Positions 20,118 through 29,789 of a DNA stretch of 33,831 nt are shown piece by piece (positions within the stretch are counted from its first letter, which is position 1; each line of letters opens with the position of its first letter). Location: assembly GCA_016720075.1 (NCBI GenBank), contig JADJXW010000018.1, positions 1-33,831 of the forward strand, in the 5' to 3' direction. The notes below the pieces were generated by a model, which searched no databases, was not told the DNA's origin, and saw only the letters and a program-made list of their open reading frames with translations. The translations under genes were made by a program, and so were the position numbers. The stretch is from Pseudomonadota bacterium. Its GTDB lineage: Bacteria; Pseudomonadota; Gammaproteobacteria; Steroidobacterales; Steroidobacteraceae.

Positions 20118-20768
20118 TCACCCGGCCTGGTGCAATGTGCCGAGCGCCATCCGGATCAGCTCTGCATGCACGTTCTGGCTCAGTTGATCCTGCGGGATTC
20201 CCGGTGAAGGGAACAGGCCCATTCTTGCCAGTGGCTGCAGCTGGATATTCGAGGCTTCGGCCAGCAGGCGCAGTCTAACCAGCAACTGGTCGCCGGTCAG
20301 ATGCGGCGTGAGCGGGGCGATCAACCGCGCCGTCTCGTTCACGCTTTCGTTGATGCGAGCGACGCCGCGACGGCGCTGCGCGGCGCCCAGCAGCGGCAAG
20401 ACCTCGCGGATCACCTTGCGCGCGGATCCCTCGTGATGGATGGACCTGGTCGACCACAACGGATCCAGGTAGGCGCGCACCAGCGCCTCCAGCCGGGCTT
20501 CCCTGCCCCGCGCCTTCCCGGCGGCTGCCAGCTGGACGTCGCGCAGGTCGCAGATGGCATCGACATTGCGCTCGAGCAGCTGCTGCAGCAGCGCGTCCAG
20601 GCCGCCGAAATGATAGGAAATCAGCGCGGAGTTGACGCCCGACAGCGTGGCGATGCGCCGGATCGAGATGGAGTGAGACCCCTGCTCCAGCAGTATCTGC
20701 TCAGTCGCCGACAAGAGCCGATCTGCGGTCTCGCGCTGGCGGCTGTCCCGGTGTTGCACTGCAGACAC
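20118..20768 (-). CDS. TetR/AcrR-family transcriptional regulator
   Basis: Protein of 216 residues with an N-terminal TetR helix-turn-helix: TADRLLSATEQILLEQG, then SIRRIATLSGVNSALISYHFGGLDALL, in which the last stretch is the recognition helix (canonical YYHF-K/G). The C-terminal ligand and dimerisation domain has no family label I recognise. Start is GTG 20768 with AAGGGGAA seven to eight bases before. It is the first gene of a minus-strand set with the sulfatase and aldehyde dehydrogenase and is divergent from the AraC regulator, so it probably represses its own operon and perhaps araC through the inverted repeats in the shared gap. Confidence 0.9.
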   Translation of the reverse strand: MSAVQHRDSRQRETADRLLSATEQILLEQGSHSISIRRIATLSGVNSALISYHFGGLDALLQQLLERNVDAICDLRDVQLAAAGKARGREARLEALVRAYLDPLWSTRSIHHEGSARKVIREVLPLLGAAQRRRGVARINESVNETARLIAPLTPHLTGDQLLVRLRLLAEASNIQLQPLARMGLFPSPGIPQDQLSQNVHAELIRMALGTLHQAG

Positions 20769-20783
20769 GAATCATTTCCCCTT

Positions 20784-20821
20784 GCATCTGGATGCGAACC
20801 GCATTTTAATCGAGTGATTAA
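20784..20821. promoter_or_regulatory. Paired inverted repeats, candidate TetR/AraC operators
   Basis: The gap between the divergent tetR and araC genes contains two inverted repeats: GCATC-TG-GATGC (20784-20795) and TTAATC-GAGT-GATTAA (20806-20821). The second is the most AT-rich stretch nearby and probably overlaps -10 or -35 elements, a usual position for a TetR-family operator. The assignment of binder to site is inference. Confidence 0.5.
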
Positions 20822-20871
20822 CAAACGTCACCAACAAGTGCGGTCAACCGTCAGGGGTGGGGGGGGTAGTT

Positions 20872-21786
20872 GTGCTGAACATCGATCACCAGGCACGGGG
20901 CGCGTTCCGGCGTCGCAGTTTCTCGGAATGCCCGCAGGCCTCGGCCGCGGATCAGGCCGGTGGAACCCTCGACAGTGCCGATGTAGGCCAGATGAAGATC
21001 GGACACTTCACGGCGCACAAGTCGTGTGTCGTCCGCCATCCCTTTGCCATGTCGGGAGACACCCCCGGCTACCTGATGATCGCCGTGCAGAAGCGTGGTC
21101 AGTGCGATTTCGAGCAGCAGGGTCGGACGATGCGGCTGCCCGCGGGTTCATGGGGATTGTGTGACGCGCCCAGGCCCTGGGTTTCGCGGCATACGGCCGG
21201 CGGCGAACAGGTGCATTTCCTGATTCCGCGCGAGCAGGTGCGGCTGGGCATCGACCCGCGGTTCGCGATAGGCCGGACATTCACCGGCGCGTCGCGCGTG
21301 GCCGCGCTGATGTGCCAGACGATCGACTCACTGTTCGACGAGTTGCCCAGTCTCGGCGCGCGCCAGGCCGAGGAACTCGGGGACATCGTGCTGCGGCTGT
21401 TCCACATCGCGGTGAACGAGAAGATCGCGCAGCCCGCTGGCGCCTCGCCCCACGAGGACATGCGCGATCGCATCCGCAATTACGCGGAAAGCCGGCTGCG
21501 GGATCCGCGACTGTCGCTGGACCAGATCGCGGCGGGCCTGAACTGCACGAAGCGGTATCTGCACATGGTTTTCGCATCCGAGTCGCAGACGCTGAACCAG
21601 TACATATGGGCGCGCCGACTCGAACGCAGCCGCCAGGAGCTGGAAAACCCCGCGTTGCGCGACCGGACCATCACCGAGATCGCCCTCGCCTGGGGTTTCA
21701 GCAACGTGTCCCATTTCAGCCGCGCGTTTCGCGACCGCTACGAGTGCTCGCCGCGCGATGTGCGCGAGGGCAGACCCTCGGGCTGA
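20872..21786 (+). CDS. AraC-family transcriptional regulator
   Basis: Protein of 304 residues with an N-terminal AraC-binding-like sensor domain (about 15-180, including RLPAGSWGLCDAPRPW) and a C-terminal double helix-turn-helix (about 200-300: SLDQIAAGLNCTKRYLHMVF and ITEIALAWGFSNVSHFSRAF, closing RDRYECSPRDVR). Layout matches AraC/XylS regulators that sense aromatic or aliphatic inducers. I prefer GTG 20872, preceded by a G-run that can serve as ribosome-binding site. GTG 20857 lies inside that G-run and would add five residues. It is divergent from tetR and lies upstream of the secreted-protein/DUF6152/oxygenase set, which it probably controls. Confidence 0.88.
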   Translation: MLNIDHQARGAFRRRSFSECPQASAADQAGGTLDSADVGQMKIGHFTAHKSCVVRHPFAMSGDTPGYLMIAVQKRGQCDFEQQGRTMRLPAGSWGLCDAPRPWVSRHTAGGEQVHFLIPREQVRLGIDPRFAIGRTFTGASRVAALMCQTIDSLFDELPSLGARQAEELGDIVLRLFHIAVNEKIAQPAGASPHEDMRDRIRNYAESRLRDPRLSLDQIAAGLNCTKRYLHMVFASESQTLNQYIWARRLERSRQELENPALRDRTITEIALAWGFSNVSHFSRAFRDRYECSPRDVREGRPSG

Positions 21787-21882
21787 GTGCCGGGACCGAT
21801 ACCCCGGGTTCTCCGGCATGCAAGCGCGACTTCGCTCTCGGAAAAGCGCCGGCGCCCTCGATCCAGTGAAATCCTCGAAGCC

Positions 21883-22934
21883 ATGCGTGGAATATCCGGA
21901 AAGCTCACTCTGCTGGCGCTGCTGGCACTGACGGCGCAGGGCGCGACCCTTGCGTCGCAGGATGCGCCAGGCGTGCTGGTGGGCCGGTTGTCAGATCCGG
22001 ACGGAAGGCGAGTGGAGCGGCTGGAAGCCGACATCGTGCTGACCGGACCCCAGGGCCGCGCCGTGGGCCGCGCGCGGGCCGACGGCAGCTACCGGATCGA
22101 GGCCATCGTGCCGGGCACCTACACTCTTGCTCTGGAGCTTCCCACGCGCATCTTCGAACGCTACGAGCGTGCCGGCGTGGTCGTGCGGCCCGGGCGCAAT
22201 GAAGCGCTGGACCTGACCCTCACCTGGGGCATGAACCTGGGAACGGTGGGCGACGACCCGCTGATGCAGGGCGTGGACCTGCGCGCGAAAACCCGCAACG
22301 TCGACGGTCCTGTGCCGCGAACCGCCGATGGCAGGCCGGACCTGTCCGGCGTCTGGGTCAACTTCGGCGACTCCTACGCCGGCGCGATACCCATGCAGCC
22401 GTGGGCGCAGCAGATGCACGACGAGTGGCGCAAGATCCGCCAGGACAACCCCGGCGCGTATTGCCTGCCTCAGTCCGGCCTGATGACGATGACGAACTAT
22501 CCCTACAAGTTCGTGCAGACGCCGGGCCTGATCGTGCAGCTGATCGAAGACATGGTGATCAGCCATCGCCAGATCCACCTGGACGGCCGCGGTCATCCCG
22601 ATCCGGATGAATGGAATCCTTCCTGGTATGGCCACTCGATCGGCCGCTGGGAAGGCGACACGCTGGTCGTCGAGACCGTCGGCTTCAACGAGAGCACACC
22701 GGGATTCGGCATCCACAGCGAAGCGCTCAAAGATCACCGGAACGATTCACGCGCACCAGCCGTGGACGGCTGCACATCACCGTCACCGCCGAAGACCCCG
22801 AGGCCTGGACCGCCCCCTGGGTCCGCGAGCGCGAGGCCGGCCTTGCCGAAGGCACCGAGATCGTCGAGTTCCTCTGCGCGGAAGGCGCGCAGGCCCGTTC
22901 CGCCCAGCGCGCCCCCTGGCGGGCGCGACCCTGA
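21883..22934 (+). pseudogene. Secreted protein with carboxypeptidase-regulatory-like domain, frameshifted
   Basis: Unknown function. A signal peptide (LTLLALLALTAQGATLA) precedes a beta-sandwich resembling the carboxypeptidase regulatory domain (about 25-110, with ADGSYRIEAIVPGTYTL). A conserved domain follows, containing WGMNLGTVGDDPL, GRPDLSGVWV, HLDGRGHPDPDEWNPSWYGH and WEGDTLVVETVGFNE. Near 22729-22740 the frame changes. The continuation GRLHITVTAEDPEAWTAPW and its stop at 22934 match the paralogue at 26110-27157. Removing one A from the AAA at 22729-22731 and one G from the GG at 22739-22740 restores EALKITERFTRTSRG, so two single-base insertions explain the break. The 96 bases before the start hold no gene. 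The next gene (DUF6152) follows in 27 bases. Confidence 0.75.
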
Positions 22935-22961
22935 CATTTCCAGTTCGAGGAGAAGCCCACC

Positions 22962-23369
22962 ATGAAATCGCAGTCCAGGTTCCTTCCGGCGGTGTTGCTG
23001 GCGTTCGCGGCCCTGCCCGCGGTCGCCCACCATTCGTTTGCCGCGCAGTTCGATTCCAACAAGCCGCTGACCATCAGCGGCACCGTGACCAAGCTCGAAT
23101 GGACCAATCCCCATGCGCGCTTCTTCGTCGACGTGAAGGATGCCAAGGGCAAGGTGACCAACTTCGAAGTCGAACTGGGCAGCCCCAACAAACTGCTGCG
23201 CTACGGGTGGAACCGCAAATCCATGCAGAGCGGCGACAGCGTCACCGTCGAGGGATTCCAGTCCCGTGATGGCATGCCGTTGATCAATGCGAAGGCCGTC
23301 AAGTTCGCGGACGGCAGGTCGATCAGCGCGGGCTCATCGCTCGTCGACGCCTCGGACAAGAAAGAGTAA
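22962..23369 (+). CDS. DUF6152 family exported protein
   Basis: Small exported protein of 135 residues. A signal peptide ends at about residue 22 (LLAFAALPAVA), followed directly by HHSFAAQFDSNKPLTISG, then TVTKLEWTNPHARFFVDVKD, LGSPNKLLRYGW and SGDSVTVEGF, a small beta-barrel (OB-like) pattern I recognise as DUF6152. No catalytic role is known. Genes of this family often stand beside the secreted protein type found immediately upstream, which supports a joint periplasmic function. GAGGAG precedes ATG 22962 by nine bases. The oxygenase gene starts six bases after its stop. Confidence 0.85.
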   Translation: MKSQSRFLPAVLLAFAALPAVAHHSFAAQFDSNKPLTISGTVTKLEWTNPHARFFVDVKDAKGKVTNFEVELGSPNKLLRYGWNRKSMQSGDSVTVEGFQSRDGMPLINAKAVKFADGRSISAGSSLVDASDKKE

Positions 23370-23375
23370 TCAACG

Positions 23376-24923
23376 ATGACCGGCGAACGGGGCGGCCCCG
23401 CATCGAAGGACAGGCGGCGCTTCCTGGCCAGTGCCGCCGCGGGTGCGGCGGTCACGGTGGGCGCCGCAGCGGCGCCAGCCGTCGCGGCCGGGGTGGATTT
23501 CCCGAAGGCGCGCGGCAAGTTCGGTGCCGGTGGCTCCGAGTCCGGCGGCGTGAGCCGCGCCGAGATGACGTTGCACGACTGCGAGGTTGAGGGGCAGCTG
23601 CCGCTCGATCTCGACGGCACCTTCTATCGCGTGGGTCCGGACGCGCAGTACCCCAAGCCCAAGGCGTACGAAGACGACATCTTCTTCGACGGCGAAGGCC
23701 ATGTGTCGATGTTCCGCTTCCGCAACGGCCACGTGGATTTCACGAGTCGCTACGTCAGGAATGACCGCTGGAAGGCGCAGCACGCGGCGCGCCGCTCGCT
23801 GTTCGGCTACTACCGCAATCGCGCCAGCGACGATCCCAGCGTGCAGAACGTGCGGCGCGGATCGCACAACACGCACATCTGGGTGCATGCCAACCGACTG
23901 TACGCGCTCAAGGAAGACTCCCCGCCGGCGCTGATTCATCCGCACACGCTCGAGACGCTCGACGCCAACTACACCTTCGGCGGCGCGCTCACCTCGCAGA
24001 CCTTCACGGCGCATCCCAAGAACGATCCGGAAACCGGCGAGATGTTCGCCTTCGGTTACGAGGCGAAGGGCCTGGGCAGCACCGACATCAACGTGTTCTC
24101 GGTGGGGCGCGATGGTCAGCTCAAGTGGTCCGCGTGGATCAACGCGCCGTACTGCTGCATGCTGCATGACTTCGCCGTCACGCGGCGGCACATCGCCTTC
24201 CTGGCGATCCCGATGGCCTACAGCCCGGCCTCTCCAGTTCACTGGGCCTGGGACAGCACCAAGCAGCCATGGCTCGGCGTGATGCGTCGCGGCGGTGACG
24301 GCAAGGACATCCGCTGGGTCCCCGGTCCGATGAACATGAGCGACCACACGATGGGTTCGTGGTCCGATGGCGACCGGTTCTACTGGGACATGGATGGCGC
24401 CGACGGCAACCGCTTCCCGTTCTTTCCGCACCTGCACGACAGCTTCGATCCGGTGAAGGGCCAGGCGCGGGTCCGGCGCTTCTCGATGGACCTTTCAAAG
24501 AAGCGCATCACGAACTTCGACATGCAGGTGCTGTACCCCGATGTGACGGGCGCGCTGTCGCGGCAGGACGACCGCTACAACGTCGATCCCTACCGCTACG
24601 GGTTCCTCGTCTCGAACACACAGGGCAAGGGCCCCGGCTGGACGATGTTCGACCACCAGACGCGCACGCATCGCACGTACCACCCCGGCCCGGACATCAC
24701 GCTCAGCGAGGCCGTGTTCGCGCCGCGGCGCAAAGGCGCGCCGGAAGCCGATGGCTACCTCATGGGCATGGCGTACTTCCAGAAGGAAAACCGTTCAGAA
24801 GTGCTGGTGCTCGACACCAGGGACATCACTGCCGGGCCCATCGCGCGCGTGCAGCTGCCGTTCAAGGCGACGCCTCAGATCCACGGCAACTGGATACCGG
24901 CCGATCAGCTGCCGGCGGTGTGA
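23376..24923 (+). CDS. Carotenoid-cleavage-type (lignostilbene/isoeugenol) oxygenase, Tat-exported
   Basis: Non-haem iron oxygenase of the carotenoid cleavage family (515 residues), which splits a C=C double bond with O2 to give carbonyl products. Four His ligands of the seven-bladed propeller are visible: His213 (FTAHPKND), His264 (MLHDFAVT), His324 (SDHTMGSWSDGD) and His503 (PQIHGNWI). DGTFYRVGPDAQYP is the usual opening blade. A Tat signal precedes it (KDRRRFLASAAAGAA), so the enzyme is probably periplasmic, unusual for this mostly cytoplasmic family. Bacterial members include lignostilbene dioxygenase, isoeugenol monooxygenase and apocarotenoid oxygenases. The neighbouring VAO-type flavoprotein and aromatic-acid-type MFS favour a phenylpropanoid or stilbenoid substrate, by inference. 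Its 3' end overlaps the convergent MFS gene by 19 bases. Confidence 0.88.
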   Translation: MTGERGGPASKDRRRFLASAAAGAAVTVGAAAAPAVAAGVDFPKARGKFGAGGSESGGVSRAEMTLHDCEVEGQLPLDLDGTFYRVGPDAQYPKPKAYEDDIFFDGEGHVSMFRFRNGHVDFTSRYVRNDRWKAQHAARRSLFGYYRNRASDDPSVQNVRRGSHNTHIWVHANRLYALKEDSPPALIHPHTLETLDANYTFGGALTSQTFTAHPKNDPETGEMFAFGYEAKGLGSTDINVFSVGRDGQLKWSAWINAPYCCMLHDFAVTRRHIAFLAIPMAYSPASPVHWAWDSTKQPWLGVMRRGGDGKDIRWVPGPMNMSDHTMGSWSDGDRFYWDMDGADGNRFPFFPHLHDSFDPVKGQARVRRFSMDLSKKRITNFDMQVLYPDVTGALSRQDDRYNVDPYRYGFLVSNTQGKGPGWTMFDHQTRTHRTYHPGPDITLSEAVFAPRRKGAPEADGYLMGMAYFQKENRSEVLVLDTRDITAGPIARVQLPFKATPQIHGNWIPADQLPAV

Positions 24924-26086
24924 TTCCGGCCGGCACGTCCAGCCAGCGATGCGAGCAACCCGGTTGCCAGCAGCGCGACCGCTATCGCCCATAGCGGCAG
25001 CGTGAACATGCTGCGCGCGGGGTAACCGGCCGCCTGCATCGCACCTCCGGCCAGCGGCCCCACCATGGAGCCCAGCCGGCCGGCCGCCATGGCGGCACCA
25101 ACGCCGGTGGAGCGGCAGCGCTCGGGATACAGATGCCCGGCAAGGGTTCCGAGCACGCTCTGGCTGCCAACCAGGCCAAACCCGAAGGCGATCATCAGGA
25201 CGCCGAGCGCACCATTGCCGAGTCCGAACGCCGCCAGCAGTGCTGCACTGGTGAAGGCGATGCCCAGCAGCACCGACAGCCAGTGGAGTCCGAAGCGGGC
25301 GAAGGCCGGCGCCGAGAGAAATACAGCGCCCACGCCTGCCGCGTGGATCCAGCCGGTCAGCGTCGCGGCGCGAGTTGCCGCATGGCCCTCGGCCTCCAGC
25401 AGCAACGGCAACCAGCTGGTAACCAGATGCATGGCCAGCATGGAACCAGCGAACGCCGCCCACAGTGTCACGGTGATCCATGCTCGCTGCGGCGCGAACA
25501 GTTCCCGAAAGCCGCCGCGGGTGTCAGTCGGCTCGCCCGCCGCTGTGTGCTGGCGCTTCTCCGGCAGCGCCAGCGCCAGCACGGGCAGCAGCCGCAGCGT
25601 GCCGGCACCACCGAACCAGAACAGCAGCTGCCAGCGCATCGGCGCCGCGCCCCAATGCACGACAAGGGCCGGGAGGCTGCTGCCGACGGCGACGCCGCTC
25701 AGCACCAGTGTGGTCCACAGTGAACTGCCTCGTCGGGGCGCCATGTCGACGGCCAGCGCGACGGCATTGGCCGCGATGCCGCCGATGCCCATGCCCGCCA
25801 GCAGGCGCATTGCGGCCAGGCCGCTGGGCGACGAACAGGCAACGCAAGCCAGGGTTGCGATGCCCTGCAGCGCGGCGGCTCCCAGCAGCACGCGCCTGCG
25901 GCCCACCAGATCGCCGAGGCGGCCGAACGCGAGGGCGCCAGCCGTGATGCCGAGCAGGTGCAGAGTGAACGCCGCCGACAGCGCCGGCGCATCAACGCCC
26001 CAGGCGCGAACCAGTGCCGGCAACGAAAAGCTCAGGGTCTGCAGCACGAAACCGCTGCTGGCCATCGCCAGCAGCAGCAACAACAA
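24905..26086 (-). CDS. MFS transporter, AAHS (aromatic acid:H+ symporter)-like
   Basis: Twelve-helix major facilitator, 393 residues from the TTG at 26086. The loop-2 motif GRLGDLVGRRRVLL and the loop-8 region GLHWLSVLLG are MFS signatures. MRLLAGMGIGGIAANAVAL and TLAGHLYPERCRSTGVGAAMAAGRLGS resemble the AAHS branch, which imports benzoates, vanillate or similar acids. The start is unclear. No ATG precedes helix 1 except Met8. A CTG at 26113 would overlap the upstream gene's stop (CTGA) with GGAAAGG six bases before it, as if an ATGA junction had lost its ATG. It is read after the secreted-protein paralogue on the minus strand, convergent with the oxygenase gene. Confidence 0.82.
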   Translation of the reverse strand: MLLLLLAMASSGFVLQTLSFSLPALVRAWGVDAPALSAAFTLHLLGITAGALAFGRLGDLVGRRRVLLGAAALQGIATLACVACSSPSGLAAMRLLAGMGIGGIAANAVALAVDMAPRRGSSLWTTLVLSGVAVGSSLPALVVHWGAAPMRWQLLFWFGGAGTLRLLPVLALALPEKRQHTAAGEPTDTRGGFRELFAPQRAWITVTLWAAFAGSMLAMHLVTSWLPLLLEAEGHAATRAATLTGWIHAAGVGAVFLSAPAFARFGLHWLSVLLGIAFTSAALLAAFGLGNGALGVLMIAFGFGLVGSQSVLGTLAGHLYPERCRSTGVGAAMAAGRLGSMVGPLAGGAMQAAGYPARSMFTLPLWAIAVALLATGLLASLAGRAGRNHTAGS

Positions 26087-26109
26087 TCGGGGGACCGCGC
26101 GTCCTTCGC

Positions 26110-27157
26110 TCAGGGCCGGCCTTTCCAGGGTGCGCGCTTCATGGCCTGCGACTCATAGCCTTCCGCGCAGACGAACTCGATGATCTCGGCGCCTTCGGCC
26201 AGCCCCATCGTCCAGCTGTGACGCTGGGGCGCGGTCCAGGCCTCGGGATCCTCGGCGAACATTTCCACGCGCATCCGGCCGTGGTTGAGGCGCGTGTAGC
26301 GCTCCACGACATGCAGCGCTTCGGAGTGCACGCCGAAGCCCGGCGTGATCTCGTTGAAGCCGACCGTGTCGACGACCAGCGTGTCGCCCTCCCAGTGCGC
26401 GATGGAGTGCCCGTACCAGGAGGGATTCCACGCGTCGGGGTCCGGGTGGCTCCGGCCGTCCATGTGGAACTGGCGAAACCCGGGGTCCATGTCCTCGATC
26501 ATGTGCACGACCCTGTCTGGTCCCTGCACGAAGCGCTGCGGATAGTGCATCAGCGATGGCACGCCCACCTGCGGCAGGCAGTAGGCGCCGGCGTTGTCCT
26601 GCTTGATCTTCGCCAGCTCGTCGGCGATTTTCTGTGCCCATGGCTGCAGCGGCACCGGCGGCCGCGTCACCGCATCGCCGATGTTGATCCACAGGCCGGA
26701 CAGATCGGGCTTGCCATCGGCCAGGCGCTTGAACGGCCCGTCGACGTTCTGCGTGCGCGCGCGAAGGTCCGCCGACTGCTTCAGCGGGTCATCGCCCACC
26801 GTGCCCAGGTTCATGCCCCAGGGCAGCATGATGTCCTGCTGCAGCGCCTTGCCGGCCTCGATGACGACGCCGGTGCGCTGGAAGCGGTTGTAGAGGCGGG
26901 CTTCGACCTGCAGCTCGATGGAATAGGTGCCCGGCGGAGATGTTCTGCACGCTGTACCGGCCATCGTTGCCCAGTTGGCCGGTGACAGTGACCCCGGTGG
27001 CCTCGTTGCGCAGCATGACCGGCGCGGCCAGCTGCAGCACGGATCCACCGTCGGCGTCCAGCACGCGGCCGGTGAGGGATCCGGTGGGATCCATCGCGAT
27101 GGCCAGGGTGGGCGCAAGGCACAGTGCCAGCAGCGTGGCCAGGAAACGCGGGGTCAT
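26110..27157 (-). pseudogene. Paralogue of the secreted carboxypeptidase-regulatory-like protein, frameshifted
   Basis: Second copy of the unknown protein encoded at 21883-22934. The signal peptide (FLATLLALCLAPTLAIA) is followed by LTGRVLDADGG, the beta-sandwich, then WGMNLGTVGDDPLKQS, GKPDLSGLWINIGDA, FHMDGRSHPDPDAWNPSWYGH, WEGDTLVVDTVGFNE and AEDPEAWTAP. The frame changes at the run of three C (26930-26932, GGG on the coding strand). Dropping one G restores SAGTYSIELQVEARLYN. The ATG 27157 has GGAG nine to ten bases upstream. The two copies differ clearly in sequence, so the duplication is old. It is divergent from the TonB receptor. The 211-base gap holds no gene. Confidence 0.75.
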
Positions 27158-27368
27158 TGCCGTGAACTCCGGTGGTGGGAATGGCAAACAGTGTGCGTGG
27201 CGGCTTCGCAACGGGTCAAACGCTGCGGGCGGCTTTGGCGGGCGGCGTTCGCTGCCAGCAAAGTCGCGCTTCGCTCCAGGGAAAGCGGGCGGGGAGGGGC
27301 TGACTACACTGCGCCTCGCGTTCCGGGTTCCTGCGGACCCGCCCAAAACACATCTGGGGGAAGATCTG

Positions 27369-29779
27369 ATGGTCATCAAGCGAAATCTGTTTGCCGCGGG
27401 CACGCTGTCGGTCCTGGCGCTTCCGGCTACTGCCATGGAGAGCGCCGAAGGCGAGATGGCCGAAGTGATCGTCACCGCCCAGGGTCGCGAGCAGCGCCTG
27501 CAGGACGTGCCGGTCGCCGTGTCCGTCGTGTCGGGCGCGGACCTGGAGCGCGTCAACATCAAGACGCTGCAGGACGTGACCAGTCGCCTGGCCAACGTGA
27601 AAATCACCACCGGCACCCTGACCAATCCCATCAACATCCGCGGCATCGGCTCGGGCAACAACAGCGGCTTCGAGCAGTCCGTGGCCACGTTCTCCGACGG
27701 CGTGTATCGCCCGCGTTCGCGTTCCACCAACGCGGCGCTGCTCGACCTGGAACGCGTCGAGGTGCTCAAGGGTCCGCAGACGACGTTCTTCGGCGCCAAC
27801 GCCATCGCCGGCGCCCTGAACATCACCACGCGCAAGCCCGGCGACGAATTCACTCCAATGCCAGCGCCCTGTATGCATTCGATGATGGCGAGTACAACAT
27901 CGAAGGCGGTGTAACGCTGCCCGCGTCCGACACGCTGAGCTTCCGCCTCGCGGCCCGCGTTTCGGGCATGGACGGCTTCATGCGACTGCGCGATGGCAGC
28001 GACAAGGGTCCGCACGACAAGAGCCTGCAGGGCCGTGCCGCGATGCGCTGGACCCCGAACGACAATTTCCGCTCCGACCTGCGCTTCGACGCCGGCAAGT
28101 CCGATACCGACGATGCAGTGCCGATGGAGGTCATCGGTTGTCCTCCGGGCGCCGGGTATCCGGCGCCCGCGCCGCCGCCCCGGGGGCGCGCCCCGACCAA
28201 CTGCTTCCTCGCGCTGAACTCCGGTGTCGCCAGCTTCGAGTCCACGCTCGACTACCACAGCAATGCGCCGGAAACCTGGTACGACTACGATTTCTACGAG
28301 GGCGCGTGGACCAACGCCTTCCAGACCGGCGTGGGCACGCTGACCTCGATCACCTCCTACTTCCACCAGGAGGCCAACAACCGCACGCAGCTGGTGCCGC
28401 TCGACATCTCGCCGTTCACGGCGCGCAACTACGACGCCCTGCCGTCGGAAGTCCGCGAGCAGTACCTCCAGGCGGCGCAGGAACTGCGCGTCGAGGCGCA
28501 GGCGGGCGAGCGCGTGGACTACATGCTGGGCGCCTTCTACCGCCAGGCTCGCTGGCGCAACACCTCCGGCACGGGGTTCTTCTTCATTCCGTTCGGCAAC
28601 ATCCTTTCCGGGGCGCCGTTCAATGGTCCTCCGTTCAATGTCGTCACCAACCCGACGCAGGCCTACACCGGTGTGCCGCTGATCCGCACCAGCGACAAGA
28701 CCTACTCGGCGTTCGCCGCGGCCACCGTCAAGCTCACCGACCAGCTGAGCCTCGACCTGGGCGCCCGCTACTCGAAGATCGAGAAGACGGGCAGCCGTTC
28801 GCTCACCTTCGGCACGTCGGTCAACAACCAGTTCGGCACCTTCGTGCCGTTCCCCACCGCTGCCAACCAGATCGGTGCCTGCGTGATCCTGGTGTGCGAC
28901 AACTACGGGTTCAGCCCGCAGGACCGCGCGAACCGCACCAACACAGGCCCGTACAAGATCTCCGACAGCGACTTCATGCCCTCGGCGGGCCTGCAGTACA
29001 AGTTCAACGACGACGTCATGGGCTATGCGAAGTACACCACCGGGTTCAAGGCCGGCGGCTTCAGTGGCGCGGCCACGTCCAACGTGTTCGGTCCGGAAAC
29101 AGTCGATGCCTATGAAGTGGGCCTGAAGACCAGCGCCCAGGGCGGTCGGCTCACGGCCAACCTGAGCGTGTTCCGCATGGAGTGCAAGGGACTGCAGGAG
29201 ACCGCCTATTCCCAGACGCTCGCCTCGCTGGTTCTGAACGCAGCCGAGTCGGTCTCACAGGGCGCGGAGCTGACGCTCGACTATCGTGTCACGCCGCAGT
29301 TCGCGCTGCGGGCGGACCTGGCGCTGCTCAATTCGGAATACAAGAACTTCACCAATGCTCCGTGCAAGTCGCTGGATATCGTGGCGGGGCGCTGCGGTAC
29401 GGTGAGCATCGGCGGCCAGGACATGTCGGGCAAGGCGCGACCCTATTCGCCGGACCTGAGCGGCAGCGTCGGCTTCACCTGGAACCTGCCGCTGGGCGCG
29501 AACGAGCTGCGCATCGATCCGTCGGTGTTCTTCACCAGTGAGTACTTCATGAACGCGGCGGCCGATCCGCTGCTGCGCCAAGGTGGACACGCCAAGTACG
29601 ATCTGCGTGTGGGATACGGACCGGCCGACGCGCACTGGGAAGTGGCGTTCGTGGGCAAGAACCTCACCGACAAGGAAACTCTGGGCGTGATGATGGAGAT
29701 GCCCGGTTCGCCCGGCACCGTCTCGGGGTTCCCGGAACGCGGTCGCTCGCTGGCCGTGCAGGTCACGTTCCGCAATTGA
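27369..29779 (+). pseudogene. TonB-dependent receptor, frameshifted once
   Basis: Outer-membrane gated channel of about 803 residues, taking up a ligand with energy from TonB. Signal peptide (NLFAAGTLSVLALPATA), TonB-box-like AEVIVTAQGREQRLQDVPVA, plug domain (NIRGIGS, DLERVEVLKGPQTTFFG, NAIAGALNITTRKP) and a barrel ending RSLAVQVTFRN are all present. The frame changes at about 27849-27851. Adding one C (TTC CAC instead of TTCAC) restores GDEFHSNASALYAFDD, so a single-base loss explains it. A loop at 28140-28205 has two Cys and a Pro-rich stretch (PAPAPPPRG). GGGGGA lies seven bases before ATG 27369. A TACACT box at 27304-27309 could be its -10. The receptor type is common in Sphingomonas-like and Steroidobacter-like bacteria. 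The ligand is unknown. Confidence 0.85.
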
Positions 29780-29789
29780 GGTGAGAGCC

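Noticed and set aside
20852..20868. G-run before the AraC gene as a quadruplex element
   Set aside because: Only two uninterrupted G-tracts, too few for a clear four-tract motif. It is better explained as a ribosome-binding region, though its length makes base-calling doubtful.
24911..24934. GCCGGC repeats at the convergent oxygenase/MFS ends as a terminator
   Set aside because: They overlap the coding ends, have a 12-base spacer and no T-run, and GCCGGC is common at this GC content.
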